Assembly (NCBI GenBank): GCA_964446285.1 | Contig: CAYUNT010000093.1 | Location: 1 to 17,391 of the forward strand | Length of the DNA stretch: 17,391 bases | Origin: CAYUNT01 sp964446285 | GTDB lineage: Bacteria; Sumerlaeota; Sumerlaeia; SLMS01; CAYUNT01 | Direction of reading: 5' to 3' | In this document: piece by piece, positions 1 through 9,160 of the stretch | Layout of the letters: each line of letters starts with the position of its first letter | How positions within the stretch are numbered: the first letter of the stretch is position 1 | Notes under the pieces: generated by a model | What the model was told of the DNA's origin: nothing | What the model saw: the letters and a program-made list of their open reading frames with translations, nothing else | Database searches by the model: none | Made by a program: the position numbers and the translations under genes

Positions 1-721
1 ACATGACTTCATCGAGGCCCATGCGGTCGGCCATTTCGAGCGGACCCATGTTGAACTCGTATCCGAGGCGCATCGAGGCGTCCACGTCTTCCGGCGTCGC
101 AATGCCTTCCATAACGAGCGTCATTGCCTCGTTGAGCAGCGGGATAATCAGGCGCGTTGTCACGTAACCGGGCGACTCGAAGACCTCTATGCACGTCTTG
201 CCCATTGCTTCGCCGAGTTCGCGCGTTTTGCGCACCGCTTCGTCCGAGGTCCGAAGCCCGCGGACGATTTCCACGAGCGGGCGTTTGGGAACGGGGTAAA
301 GAAAATGCATTCCGACCATGCGCTCGGGATTCTTCAGGGTGCTGGCCAGTTCCGTGATGGAAATCACCGAGGTATTCGAGGCGATCACGAGATTTTCCGG
401 AAGATTGTTTTGAATGTCGCGCAGGACGGCCCTTTTGATCTCCTGCACTTCGGGGACGGCCTCGATCACCATTTCCACATTCCGCAAATCCTCGTATTTT
501 GTGGTTCCGCGAATGCGCGAGAGAATCACCGTTTTTTCGGTATTTGTCATTGCCCAGCGCTCGATTTCAGCGCCCAGCGAGGAGTTCAGGGACTTCAGTG
601 CATTCTGCACGGTTTCCTCGCTGACATCCAGAAACACCGCGTCGATTCCGTTCTGAGCCGCGCTCCAGCATATTCCCTGGCCTGTCATTCCAGCGCCGAT
701 TACCCCGATCTTGCGAATCAT
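1..721 (-). CDS. 3-hydroxyacyl-CoA dehydrogenase (3-hydroxybutyryl-CoA dehydrogenase-like), 3' end cut off
   Basis: The enzyme oxidises L-3-hydroxyacyl-CoA to 3-ketoacyl-CoA with NAD+ (or the reverse), in fatty-acid or butyryl-CoA metabolism in the cytoplasm. 240 codons are visible, and the family is usually about 280-290 residues, so some 45 are missing beyond the window start. Residues 5-30 form the Rossmann start with GAGMTG (G9-x-G11-x-x-G14). SNTS lies at 115-118, GMHF with catalytic His139 follows, and the dyad partner Glu151 is exactly 12 residues on (LVEIVRG). The C-terminal helical domain begins near 185 (NMGPLEMAD at 224-232). The ATG at 721 has AAAGGAAG eight bases upstream, which supports this start. 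Two positions that are Asn in most family members are changed: the FFNPVP motif reads FLYPVP (Tyr142) and the VNR motif reads TTR (Thr189). The family is certain; substrate chain length is not. It is divergent from the giant gene and has no visible operon partner here. Confidence 0.93.
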   Translation of the reverse strand, partial: MIRKIGVIGAGMTGQGICWSAAQNGIDAVFLDVSEETVQNALKSLNSSLGAEIERWAMTNTEKTVILSRIRGTTKYEDLRNVEMVIEAVPEVQEIKRAVLRDIQNNLPENLVIASNTSVISITELASTLKNPERMVGMHFLYPVPKRPLVEIVRGLRTSDEAVRKTRELGEAMGKTCIEVFESPGYVTTRLIIPLLNEAMTLVMEGIATPEDVDASMRLGYEFNMGPLEMADRMGLDEVM

Positions 722-949
722 GCGAAATACTTCCTTTGGATCATTTATATGGACCGGACGAACAAGGCCCAAGCCTATGGAGCCGGGCTGTTGTTTGCGC
801 TCCTGGCCAGAGCGGCGCGAGACTCATGCACCCCAGCGCCATGCCATCGCGCCGGCCGCGCTTTGTCCCATCCCGCAAGTGGCACGCCGGAAAAACACCT
901 GTTCCCCGCCGGAAAAGTCAATTGAAAACCCTTCCGCAGGGCGAAATCG

Positions 950-1109
950 GGGCGCATCTGGACACTGTTGCCAATCCTCGCCGCGTTCACCCCCCATTGC
1001 GTTCGGGGTTCTGCATAAAAGGCCATCCGGAACGTGGCCAGGCAGGCAGAATCCGGAACGAAGTGAGGGTGCTGTTTCTGCCCGTTGGCAACAGTGTCAA
1101 GATGCGCCC
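950..1109. repeat. Concentric imperfect palindrome, about 160 bp (MITE- or REP-like)
   Basis: Three nested inverted-repeat pairs share one centre near 1030. The outer arms, 950-974 and 1085-1109, are complementary over 25 bp with one mismatch. The middle arms, 995-1014 and 1046-1065, match at 16 of 20 positions. The inner arms are GGCCA at 1021-1025 and TGGCC at 1035-1039. The intervening segments pair poorly. A single-stranded copy could fold into one long hairpin. No transposase lies nearby, and I see no clear target-site duplication. Whether it recurs in the genome cannot be judged from this window. Confidence 0.8.
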
Positions 1110-1112
1110 GCG

Positions 1113-1141
1113 TTGGCATGAGCGGCGTGATTCTGTTTGAT
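1113..1141 (+). promoter_or_regulatory. Possible sigma70-type promoter for the giant gene
   Basis: TTGGCA at 1113-1118 matches the -35 consensus at five of six bases. A 17-bp spacer separates it from TTTGAT at 1136-1141, which matches the -10 consensus at four of six. It lies directly after the palindrome and about 85 bp before the chosen start. The pattern is weak enough to occur by chance, and the consensus of this organism is unknown. Confidence 0.3.
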
Positions 1142-1215
1142 TCTCTTGGGCCGGGGATCGTTATGTTGGATGCGTGACTTCCCCGAACCCCGCAACCGAT
1201 GCGGGCATTCGCCGC

Positions 1216-1219
1216 AGGA
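1216..1219 (+). promoter_or_regulatory. Ribosome binding site deciding the giant gene's start
   Basis: AGGA sits seven bases before the ATG at 1227. The alternative in-frame starts at 1137 (which would only add a non-signal-like extension) and 1293 (preceded by a T- and C-rich stretch) have no comparable site. This favours 1227. Confidence 0.5.
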
Positions 1220-1226
1220 TGACCCC

Positions 1227-4200
1227 ATGACTCTATTTTCCTCTCGCATTTTGAACCGGAATCCATTCGATTTCCGGACATTGTTTTTCCCCATGAACCG
1301 CGCGAGGTTGAGTTCCCTCGAACTCCCGCCCGCGTTGTTTTTTGTGTTGTTCATGGCATTGCTGACAGGATTGGCCGTGCCGCCTCGCGTTTGCGCCGAG
1401 AATTCCTATCCAGGCTGGGCGTATCCCAACCGTGTGGATTGCACCAGCTGGCCGACGTTCGACGAGTTCCACAAGATGTCCGTCGAGGAAAAACAACAAG
1501 TGGAACTGGCCTGGATGATGAAGGTCTATGAGAGCGATCCGAAATGGGAAAGCAATTACAGGTTCAACTGGAATCTCTTCATGTCGGAGAATGATGGCCT
1601 CTCGGACATCCCCGGCTGGATTCGCGACGCCTGGTGGAGCACGACGACAGGAAGCGTGTGGGGATCGTGCAGCGAGACGGCGGGGCAAAGCGAAACCGAT
1701 TGCCAAATGGCGCAAAAGACCTTCCTGGATCAGTATTATCCGCCGCAGCCGCCCGCGGACGCCACTTATGTGCCGCCAAACTACGGCCAACTTGTCCGCG
1801 CGCCCTTTGAACAGCTTAACTGGAGCGTTACCAACAGTCCGCAGTATGTAAGTTTTCTTGGCATCGAGCCTGCATGGGCCACGCATCAACTGGTCAAGGT
1901 GGCTCCGAAAGGGGCTGAGAACGATGCCAACCAGTCTTATGCATTCGACCCGTGGGGAACCGGCTATCCTGAGGTGTTGACGTGGAACGAGGCTCATAAT
2001 CGTTCCTACACTTACAGCGGCAGTCCCAAGGTGCGCGCCCCCTCCGTATGGGAGGCTCCCCGCCCGAACTCGAACGATTGCCCGGATGCAGGCGGCGGGA
2101 GCGGCCTGAACGATCCGGAAGGCGGCGACGACACGGGCGCGAGCGATCCGACCGATTCAAATGGCGCCGCCGCGCAGACGCCCGTTCCCCCCGAGGAGGC
2201 GGGCGGGGATGACACAGGCGCGGGCCCCGGCCCCGGTCCGACGGCAACTCCCAAACCAGGCGGCGGCGGAAGCGGCGGGAATGACCCCCTTCAGCATAAG
2301 CCGAGCTCCCCCAAAAACTATCTGCCCAAACCTGTGACGGCCCCGCCCGTAGCCGGCGACAATCCGGATGACAACATCGACGCCGGCCGCTCGCGCTCGG
2401 CGGTGGAAACCGGGCATTTTCCGCTGCTGCGCACGGCTTACATCCGCCTGGCGCGCAAAGCCGGGCTGAACGCGATCGCCGACCGGTGGGCAGGCGCGGA
2501 CAGCCGTGTGTTTCAGATCGGCGCGGCGTCTGAACCGGAGGCGTATTTTCATCCGCTGCGGTTTTACTTTCTCGATTATGCCGCGACTGCGCTGCCTGAG
2601 CGCATCGGGGCGGACTTGCAGGCGCAAATTCGAGAAATCCGCCAAATCCCCGAAATCGCAGTATTCGCCCAAGGGTATTATTCCGAACTGGCGCAATCGC
2701 TGAGCGCGCAGGGAATTCCATGCGCCGTCCTCGGACAGCCAGACGTCCTTGCGCGGCTGGGAGAATATAAAGTGCTCGTGATTCCCTCGGGCGCGCTCGG
2801 CGGAATCGGGCGCTCGGCGATCTTCCGCCAGGCGCTTGAGTCGTTCGCGCGTTCGGGCGGTTCGATCCTTGTTCTGGCGCAGCCGCGAGGCGAAGATTTC
2901 CTCTGCCTGCCCGGTTCGGAAGGGTTGCGCGCGCACGGATGGCAGGAAGATCAGAGTTGCTTCAGCAGTTCCGTTGTTATTTCGGATTTTCATCCCGCGC
3001 TGGCGAGCCAGGCCTCGTTCTCGCCGTCGCTGCATATCGACGGATTCTTTTCGCAGTGGACCGGGGCGATGAAGCCCGCGCTCATTCGCAAGCGCAATCC
3101 CGTTCCCGTGATCCTGACATGGAATTATGGCGCGGGCGTGGTGGCGGTTTCGTCCACGTATCCCGATTGGGCCGCTACCAACGGCATTGCCAGTGAGGCC
3201 GAAACACGATTGTTGCGCGATATGTGCCTGTGGGGACTTCATGCGCGCGCCGAAATGGTTTATGGCGCGCCCGGCGCTTCGGTTCAGGTCCCGGTGAAGG
3301 TCTTCAATTCTGGCGCGCAGGCTGCGTCGGCGGTGCGGTTCCAGGTGGTGGACGCCGCGGGCCGGGCGGTGGGCAATCCTATTGCGCAGGCGGCGGTTAT
3401 CGATCCGCAAACAACCTTCACAACTACGCTGGCGCTCGTTGCTCCCGCCGAAGCGGGCATCTACGAAATCGACGCCGAACTCGACACGCCCGCCGGAACG
3501 GTGCGCGCGTTCAGCGTGGGGGTTTTCGCTTCGGCCAACCGTTTCCCCGCCGTGCAAGGAACAACAAACGGCCAGGGCATAAGCGCGGCGATCGTTACGC
3601 AGGGCGACTTGCTAAACAACGGCGACCCGGTCGAGATGGAAATCCAACTGTTCAACGAAAATTCCGAGCCGGCGACAGTTGATTTTACGCTGAACGTTCC
3701 ATTTACGGATGCCATCAGCCGCACGGGGATTGTCGTTCCCGCCTCGGGTTCCATTTTTATCCCGCTCACGGCCATGCCCAGCTACTTCGGATGGCGTTCG
3801 ATGCTTTCGCTGGCGGTGTTCGAGGGCGGAACTCGCCACCAGATTGCCGCCGCACAGCGTGTGATCCATTATGTGAGAAAGTATGCGACAATTTGCATCT
3901 TCTCTTCCGCGACGGAACGAATCGAGGGCGAGCGGCTCGACATTCATGTCGAAATCTCGAAAGGATATAGCAATTCTGAAGAGGATGCCTGGCTGTTCAG
4001 CCTGCAAATCCTCGATCCGGCGGGAAAAGCAGTGGTCGAGGAATTTTTTGGCGACGCGCCCCAGCCCAGCTACATTACATACGACACTTCTTATATTGTT
4101 CCGCAAAGCGCCGCGCCTGGAGCCTGGACGATTTTGTGCCGGGGGAGTTTCGGGACAATTACCGCAGGCGGGCAAAGCGCCTTCGCCGTGAAGGAGCCGT

Positions 4201-7200
4201 TTGCAGTCGCTCTCTCGCCCAAGAACGGCCGCTGGTATGGCCAAAGCATGAATCCGATAGTGCTCACTGGGCGTGTGCGTTCGCTCGCCGCCGCCGGATT
4301 CGAGGGCACACTGCGGCTTTCGGTTCCCGCCGCCGGATTCGATCAATCGATTCCAGTGACGATTGGCGGACGCGCAAGCCAGACGCACGATTTCAGTGTG
4401 GCGCTGCCTGCGCTTGCGGCGGGCGAATACGCGGCCACGCTTCGGGCTGAACGCTCGGGGCAGCCGCTTGTTGTTGAAAAAACCGCGCAGTTTTCGATTC
4501 CCCCGGCGGAGATCGAAGCCTCGCTCAACGCGGCGCAGGTGAATGCGGGCGGCGTGGTGCAATTCAACATTGCCAACATTGGCGGCGAAGTCGTTTCGGA
4601 TTTGCGTTGCGATTTCCGCCTGGTGCAAGGCGCCATCGTGGGCACAACGGGAACCGCCCAAGTGGCTCTTGCTCCGAACGAAACGCGCTCTCTCTCGTGC
4701 CCGGTTCCGGCGGACTTGGCGCCCGGCAGGTATCAGTTCGAGGTGACCTCGACGGCGAGCGGCCATGCGCCCTGGTTCAAGTCGATGTCCGCGCATCTTC
4801 ACGCCTCGGAAGCGGTGGTGGCGGCTTCGACTTCGCGCTATGCATATACGACTTCGGACCCGATCGGATTGACGGCGAATTATGCATACCAGGGCGCGTC
4901 GCTGCCCGGCGCCTCGATGCGGCTTGACGTCCTGGAAGACACTCTGGCGCAAACCTTTGGCCAGCGCGAGGGCATGAGGAGCGACGCCATGCATCTGGCC
5001 TGGTCGGCGGATGGCAAAGTGGCCGTCATGGGTTCGCAAATGGGCGTAAAAATCTACAACGCGTCAACGCATCGCTATCTGGCGGGTCTGGGCGACATCT
5101 GGCAAAACGAGACGCGAATCCGCTCGGGCGACATCGCCTTTGATAACACCAGCCGCCTGCTTGTGCTCAATGGCGACACAAAGCGCGTGGAGCGATATGA
5201 AGTCAGTTCGCCAGCAGTCCACCTCGGAGGCTGGGCGGTGCGCGATCAGGGACCGCTTGCCGCGCTGGCGCTTGCCTCCGCTTCCGATGGCCGGATTTAT
5301 ATCGCGCGCGGAATGGGCGATACAGGCACGGCGGATTCATTTATCGAGGTCTATTCCGCCGAAGGAGTTTTCGAGCGCCAGTTCGGTTCGTTCGGCTCGG
5401 GCGACGGGCAGTTTATCCAGCCCACGCACGTTGAAGTGGATTCCGAAGGCAATGTGTATGTGTGCGATGCAAGCAATCGGCGGGCGTATCGGTTCGGCCC
5501 GGACGGCGCGCTTGCGGCCACGTATTTGTGCGACGGCAAAACACCCGCGGGCATCGTCCGAAACGGGAACAGCATTTATGTTCTTTCAGAAAGCGATTAC
5601 TCCGGGCCGGATTCGGAGTCGATCTATGTGTTCGATCTGGCGGGGGTAAACACCTCGAAAATCAGCATCTACTCGACGAAAAATCGCGATCTGGTTCTGA
5701 CGAGGGGAACGGGCGGCAGCACGTTTGCGGTATTGGAGGCGCTCTCGATCTACGGGGCGGATGTGCGCATGTTGAATGCGCAGGGAATCCTCCTCGATAC
5801 AATCACCGGGATGCGCAACATCAGCGGCATGGCGGTTTTGCCCAGCGGCCTCGCCGTGGCTTCTGACACCTCCGCTGGCGTTATCTGGGGATATTCAGAA
5901 CAAAACGGATTTTATGAATTCGCCACGGCAAAATCGTTGGGGAAATCTTTCTTCATGCCTTCGGATGTTGCCGCCAATTCCGCCGGCACGCGAGTGTATG
6001 TGTCCGACCAAAGTTCCGCGCGCAACATCTTCATCCTCGACGCGCAGGGAAACAAGATTGGCTCGCTGCCCGCGGGCGGGGGCGCGTTCACCAATGCTCC
6101 GGCCAAACTCTTTGTGGATGCAGGGAATCTCCTGCACGTTTGGTTCGAGGCGGAAAACCGCGTCACCACATTTGACCTCGATGGCAATTTCGTGAGGTCG
6201 GTTGTGCTGAACGATCCGCCCGTGTCTTCGCACGACATGGCGGTGGACCCCTCGGGGAACATCTGGATGGCGCAAACCGGGTCCTTGCTCGAGTATTCCT
6301 CCGGGGGCGCGCTCCTTCGCCAATTTGACGACTATAGGGCAATCTGGGCGATCGACATAGATGCGGACGGGGCTGTGTATCTGGGGAGCCTGGTCAACAG
6401 CGTAATTTATGTCCTGAACCCCGGCGGTTCGCTGCGCCAGACATATAAAGAGGATAATCCCATTTATTTCACGGCGCTCGACGCCACGCGCGGGCGCATT
6501 TACTTCGCCCGCGCCAGCCAGAGGGGATTTGGATATTTTGGATCGCTGTGGTTCACGGAAACTGTTGCGCTGCCCGGCAGTTCGTCCACGGGAATCGCGG
6601 ACGGAACCGCGCCGCCCATCACGCGGCCCTGCCGGGGGCTTTTTGTGGCGACGCTGCTCAATCAATACGGACAGGCGCTCGGCTCGGGATCGGCCCCGTT
6701 CCTTGTCTCCGATGACGCGATCCGGCTCGGTGTTTCCACCGACCGCCGCGTCTATGCGCAGGGCGACGTGGCCACGATCCGAATGACGGCGGAAAACCGC
6801 TCGGGCGCTCCGGCGCAGGGAGACCTTGCGCTGAATTCGAGCGCGGGCGCAGTGTTGTGGACGCAATCGCTCAACCTCGCCGATGGCGAGGTGTTTGATT
6901 TCTCGCTGCCGCATATTGCCGGGGCCGCCTCCGAAGACCTCACGTTATCGTTCAATGGCTACTCGGCGCGCGGGCCGTTGCGAGTGGCCGCGCCCGCGGT
7001 CGAACTCACGGCCAACGTTCCGGCGCAAGTCACGCGCGATCCGTTCGACGTTGCTGTCACGCTCAACAACACCAGCGATGTCGATGCGACGGGAATTCTT
7101 GTTGTGAAAACGGCGTCGAGCGAGCGCTGGGCTGCCGTCTCGATAGCGGCCCGGTCGAAGGGGATTTGGACGCTTCCCGCCTGGATTGAGAACAATGATA

Positions 7201-9107
7201 CCGTGCGTGTGGAACTCTCGGGCGATGTGGGCGCCTCGCGGGTGTATTCGGTCCAGATTGGCCCGCAAATCGCCATCCAGCCCGCGCCGGATGGCTTGCT
7301 GGCGCCCGGAGAAATCCGCGTTCCATATCGCATCGAAAACACAGGCAGCCTGGGCGCGATTGTGCCCGTCACGTTCGCGGCGGGCGGGCAGACCGTTTCG
7401 GTTTCGCATCGCGTTGAGGCGGGGGCCGCCGTTTTGTCCGAATTGCTCTTCACGCTGGATATAGGGACATACGAATTGTCTTATGAATCGCCCTACGCAA
7501 GCGGCGCGGCGATTTTGCGCGTCGGAACAATGGATTTCGCACTTGCCGGCGCGCCTGTCGTGACGGTTTTGCCCGATGGCGGAAAAAAATCGGACCAGGC
7601 GGAATTTAGCGCGGCGCTCGACGGCGCGATTGTCGAACTCATTGCGGGAAATATCATCCAGGTGGCCGTCGTAGCCGAAAACCATTCGCCGATTGCCGGG
7701 AGCGCGGAACTAACCCTGCGCCTGCCGGGCATTTTCGATGAGGCACGCTCGATTTTCATCGAATCTGTCGCATCGCAAGCCGCCGTGTTCGAGACGCAAA
7801 TTCCCGCCGACCTCCCCGATGGCGAATACCCCATAGAAATCCTTCTCAATGGCCGGAGATACGCCTATTCGTATCGCGTAACCGGTCCGAAGGTCCTGAT
7901 GACGGCTTCGCTTGACCGCGGCGCGTATCTGCCGGGCGAAACGGCCCGCCTCACGGTCCAAGTGACCAACCAAAGCACGCGGCCATTGCATGATCTGGCG
8001 GTTCAGGCCGATTACAACGGCGAATCGCAAACGCAAAACCGCAATCTGCCCCCCGGCGCGACGGCTTCCTTGCCTTTTGATTTCACCGCCGCCCAGTCCG
8101 GAGCGGTTGCCGCGCAGGTCGTTTCGTCAGACGGGCGCTCTTTCGTCATCGACTCGATCCGGCTCAACGTGACGCAAGGCGTGCGCGTGTCGCTCGACAA
8201 AGAAGCCTACAAGCCGTTTGAGACCGCGCTCGTCACCGTCCAGGCCGATCAGCCCACCACGATTCTCCTCGAAGTATTCGACAAATCGGCGTCCTTGGTG
8301 TTTGCCTCTGCCGGGACAACGCAATGGTCTTTCTGGGTGCCCGAGGCCGCGCGTTCCACATGCTATCTGGTCTATAATGCGCAATTCGCCCCCGGCGCGC
8401 CCCAGGCCGCCCTCAATGGAGCAGCATATTTCGACGTGGATGGGCCGGAAATCGTCGTCACACGCGAGACGCTCACGCCACCCGTTCCGGCGGACGTCTG
8501 CACGATCGGCCTTGCGCTCGAAATGCGCCCGCACAGCCTCACAAGCGCCGAATTCGAGTTCACCGCCACAGACGAATCGAGCTGCGTCCTCGGACAATGG
8601 CGCCAGACGGTCCAGGGCCTTGCGAGCGACACACCCACCTCGATCACATTCCGGCGGCGCATCGCATTCCGCCAATCCGGGCTGCACGCGATCACGTATC
8701 AGGCGTTTTCGGGCAGCGCCGGAGCGCGCGTGGCGTCGGGCCGCGTGTTGTTCGACGCCGTGTCGTCGCTCGCCCCCGCCGTTGTCAGCGCCGCGCCCGA
8801 AAACGGGGCAAGCAAAGTGCCCATAGGATGCGGGCTGACCGTGCGTTTCAGCCGCCCAATGAACGCCGAGTCGGTGCGTCAGGCGTTCCGGATCGAGCCG
8901 GCCACGGACCTCGAATTCACCTGGCCGCTCGATACGCTGATGGTGGCGCGCCCGCGCGGACGCAATCTCCTGCCCGCCACGCAATACACCTGCCAGCTTT
9001 CCGCTGCGGCGCTGGATGCGGAAGGCCAGACGCTTGAACAGCCGATCGAGTGGACCTTCACCACCCGCGCGCAACCCTCTGCAGGCCGGTTCCTGGGCCT
9101 GCACTGA
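1227..9107 (+). CDS. Giant secreted multidomain protein (amidotransferase-like fold, CARDB/Ig-like repeats, NHL propeller, Big_5)
   Basis: This is an exported protein of about 2626 residues of unknown function. Residues 1-57 form a long signal peptide: an N-region with Arg, a hydrophobic core near 36-51, and a likely cleavage after VCA. If the ATG at 1293 is used, the signal peptide is an ordinary 35 residues. Residues 58-285 are a Trp-rich region I do not recognise. About 285-392 is a Gly/Asp/Pro linker. About 470-672 resembles a class I glutamine-amidotransferase fold without a visible catalytic Cys. About 675-1208 holds CARDB/Ig-like beta repeats. About 1250-1780 is a propeller with an NHL-type blade (GDGQFIQPTHVEVDSEGNVY). 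About 1790-2510 holds further CARDB- or macroglobulin-like repeats (for example YLPGETARLTV). About 2515-2618 is a Big_5-type domain with the SRPMN motif. No LPXTG, PEP-CTERM or transmembrane anchor is visible at the C-terminus. It is probably extracellular or periplasmic, binding protein or carbohydrate; that role is inference. Confidence 0.88.
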   Translation: MTLFSSRILNRNPFDFRTLFFPMNRARLSSLELPPALFFVLFMALLTGLAVPPRVCAENSYPGWAYPNRVDCTSWPTFDEFHKMSVEEKQQVELAWMMKVYESDPKWESNYRFNWNLFMSENDGLSDIPGWIRDAWWSTTTGSVWGSCSETAGQSETDCQMAQKTFLDQYYPPQPPADATYVPPNYGQLVRAPFEQLNWSVTNSPQYVSFLGIEPAWATHQLVKVAPKGAENDANQSYAFDPWGTGYPEVLTWNEAHNRSYTYSGSPKVRAPSVWEAPRPNSNDCPDAGGGSGLNDPEGGDDTGASDPTDSNGAAAQTPVPPEEAGGDDTGAGPGPGPTATPKPGGGGSGGNDPLQHKPSSPKNYLPKPVTAPPVAGDNPDDNIDAGRSRSAVETGHFPLLRTAYIRLARKAGLNAIADRWAGADSRVFQIGAASEPEAYFHPLRFYFLDYAATALPERIGADLQAQIREIRQIPEIAVFAQGYYSELAQSLSAQGIPCAVLGQPDVLARLGEYKVLVIPSGALGGIGRSAIFRQALESFARSGGSILVLAQPRGEDFLCLPGSEGLRAHGWQEDQSCFSSSVVISDFHPALASQASFSPSLHIDGFFSQWTGAMKPALIRKRNPVPVILTWNYGAGVVAVSSTYPDWAATNGIASEAETRLLRDMCLWGLHARAEMVYGAPGASVQVPVKVFNSGAQAASAVRFQVVDAAGRAVGNPIAQAAVIDPQTTFTTTLALVAPAEAGIYEIDAELDTPAGTVRAFSVGVFASANRFPAVQGTTNGQGISAAIVTQGDLLNNGDPVEMEIQLFNENSEPATVDFTLNVPFTDAISRTGIVVPASGSIFIPLTAMPSYFGWRSMLSLAVFEGGTRHQIAAAQRVIHYVRKYATICIFSSATERIEGERLDIHVEISKGYSNSEEDAWLFSLQILDPAGKAVVEEFFGDAPQPSYITYDTSYIVPQSAAPGAWTILCRGSFGTITAGGQSAFAVKEPFAVALSPKNGRWYGQSMNPIVLTGRVRSLAAAGFEGTLRLSVPAAGFDQSIPVTIGGRASQTHDFSVALPALAAGEYAATLRAERSGQPLVVEKTAQFSIPPAEIEASLNAAQVNAGGVVQFNIANIGGEVVSDLRCDFRLVQGAIVGTTGTAQVALAPNETRSLSCPVPADLAPGRYQFEVTSTASGHAPWFKSMSAHLHASEAVVAASTSRYAYTTSDPIGLTANYAYQGASLPGASMRLDVLEDTLAQTFGQREGMRSDAMHLAWSADGKVAVMGSQMGVKIYNASTHRYLAGLGDIWQNETRIRSGDIAFDNTSRLLVLNGDTKRVERYEVSSPAVHLGGWAVRDQGPLAALALASASDGRIYIARGMGDTGTADSFIEVYSAEGVFERQFGSFGSGDGQFIQPTHVEVDSEGNVYVCDASNRRAYRFGPDGALAATYLCDGKTPAGIVRNGNSIYVLSESDYSGPDSESIYVFDLAGVNTSKISIYSTKNRDLVLTRGTGGSTFAVLEALSIYGADVRMLNAQGILLDTITGMRNISGMAVLPSGLAVASDTSAGVIWGYSEQNGFYEFATAKSLGKSFFMPSDVAANSAGTRVYVSDQSSARNIFILDAQGNKIGSLPAGGGAFTNAPAKLFVDAGNLLHVWFEAENRVTTFDLDGNFVRSVVLNDPPVSSHDMAVDPSGNIWMAQTGSLLEYSSGGALLRQFDDYRAIWAIDIDADGAVYLGSLVNSVIYVLNPGGSLRQTYKEDNPIYFTALDATRGRIYFARASQRGFGYFGSLWFTETVALPGSSSTGIADGTAPPITRPCRGLFVATLLNQYGQALGSGSAPFLVSDDAIRLGVSTDRRVYAQGDVATIRMTAENRSGAPAQGDLALNSSAGAVLWTQSLNLADGEVFDFSLPHIAGAASEDLTLSFNGYSARGPLRVAAPAVELTANVPAQVTRDPFDVAVTLNNTSDVDATGILVVKTASSERWAAVSIAARSKGIWTLPAWIENNDTVRVELSGDVGASRVYSVQIGPQIAIQPAPDGLLAPGEIRVPYRIENTGSLGAIVPVTFAAGGQTVSVSHRVEAGAAVLSELLFTLDIGTYELSYESPYASGAAILRVGTMDFALAGAPVVTVLPDGGKKSDQAEFSAALDGAIVELIAGNIIQVAVVAENHSPIAGSAELTLRLPGIFDEARSIFIESVASQAAVFETQIPADLPDGEYPIEILLNGRRYAYSYRVTGPKVLMTASLDRGAYLPGETARLTVQVTNQSTRPLHDLAVQADYNGESQTQNRNLPPGATASLPFDFTAAQSGAVAAQVVSSDGRSFVIDSIRLNVTQGVRVSLDKEAYKPFETALVTVQADQPTTILLEVFDKSASLVFASAGTTQWSFWVPEAARSTCYLVYNAQFAPGAPQAALNGAAYFDVDGPEIVVTRETLTPPVPADVCTIGLALEMRPHSLTSAEFEFTATDESSCVLGQWRQTVQGLASDTPTSITFRRRIAFRQSGLHAITYQAFSGSAGARVASGRVLFDAVSSLAPAVVSAAPENGASKVPIGCGLTVRFSRPMNAESVRQAFRIEPATDLEFTWPLDTLMVARPRGRNLLPATQYTCQLSAAALDAEGQTLEQPIEWTFTTRAQPSAGRFLGLH

Positions 9108-9160
9108 TTGGGCGAAACGCCGATTCCACCGCGAAAATTACGAAAGACTCTATAAAATCA

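Larger units (their letters stand above)
722..1226. other. 505-bp gene-poor gap between two divergent genes
   Basis: No convincing coding region was found. It holds the concentric palindrome at 950-1109, a possible promoter at 1113-1141, and a small hairpin (CCCGC at 1189-1193 with GCGGG at 1201-1205) in the presumed 5' leader of the giant gene. A reading frame can be traced through much of this gap on the minus strand (775-1281), but it runs through the palindrome and has no family resemblance. Confidence 0.7.

Noticed and set aside
744..772. TATAAA (744-749) with TTGGGC (767-772), 17-bp spacing, as a promoter for the dehydrogenase gene
   Set aside because: The -35 matches only three of six bases, and the predicted transcript start would fall on the ribosome binding site.
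775..1281. 168-residue open frame on the minus strand across the gap before the giant gene
   Set aside because: It passes straight through the 950-1109 palindrome, has no family resemblance or ribosome binding site, and overlaps the giant gene's start.
2157..3557. Long minus-strand open frame (466 codons) inside the giant gene
   Set aside because: Rich in Arg and Gly with no domain; a typical GC-driven shadow of a real plus-strand gene. The other long antisense frames at 3612-5039, 5895-6914 and 8127-9104 were rejected for the same reason.
9108..9160. GGCGAAACGCC as a terminator between the convergent giant and orphan genes
   Set aside because: Four-pair stem, three-base loop and no T-run; too weak.
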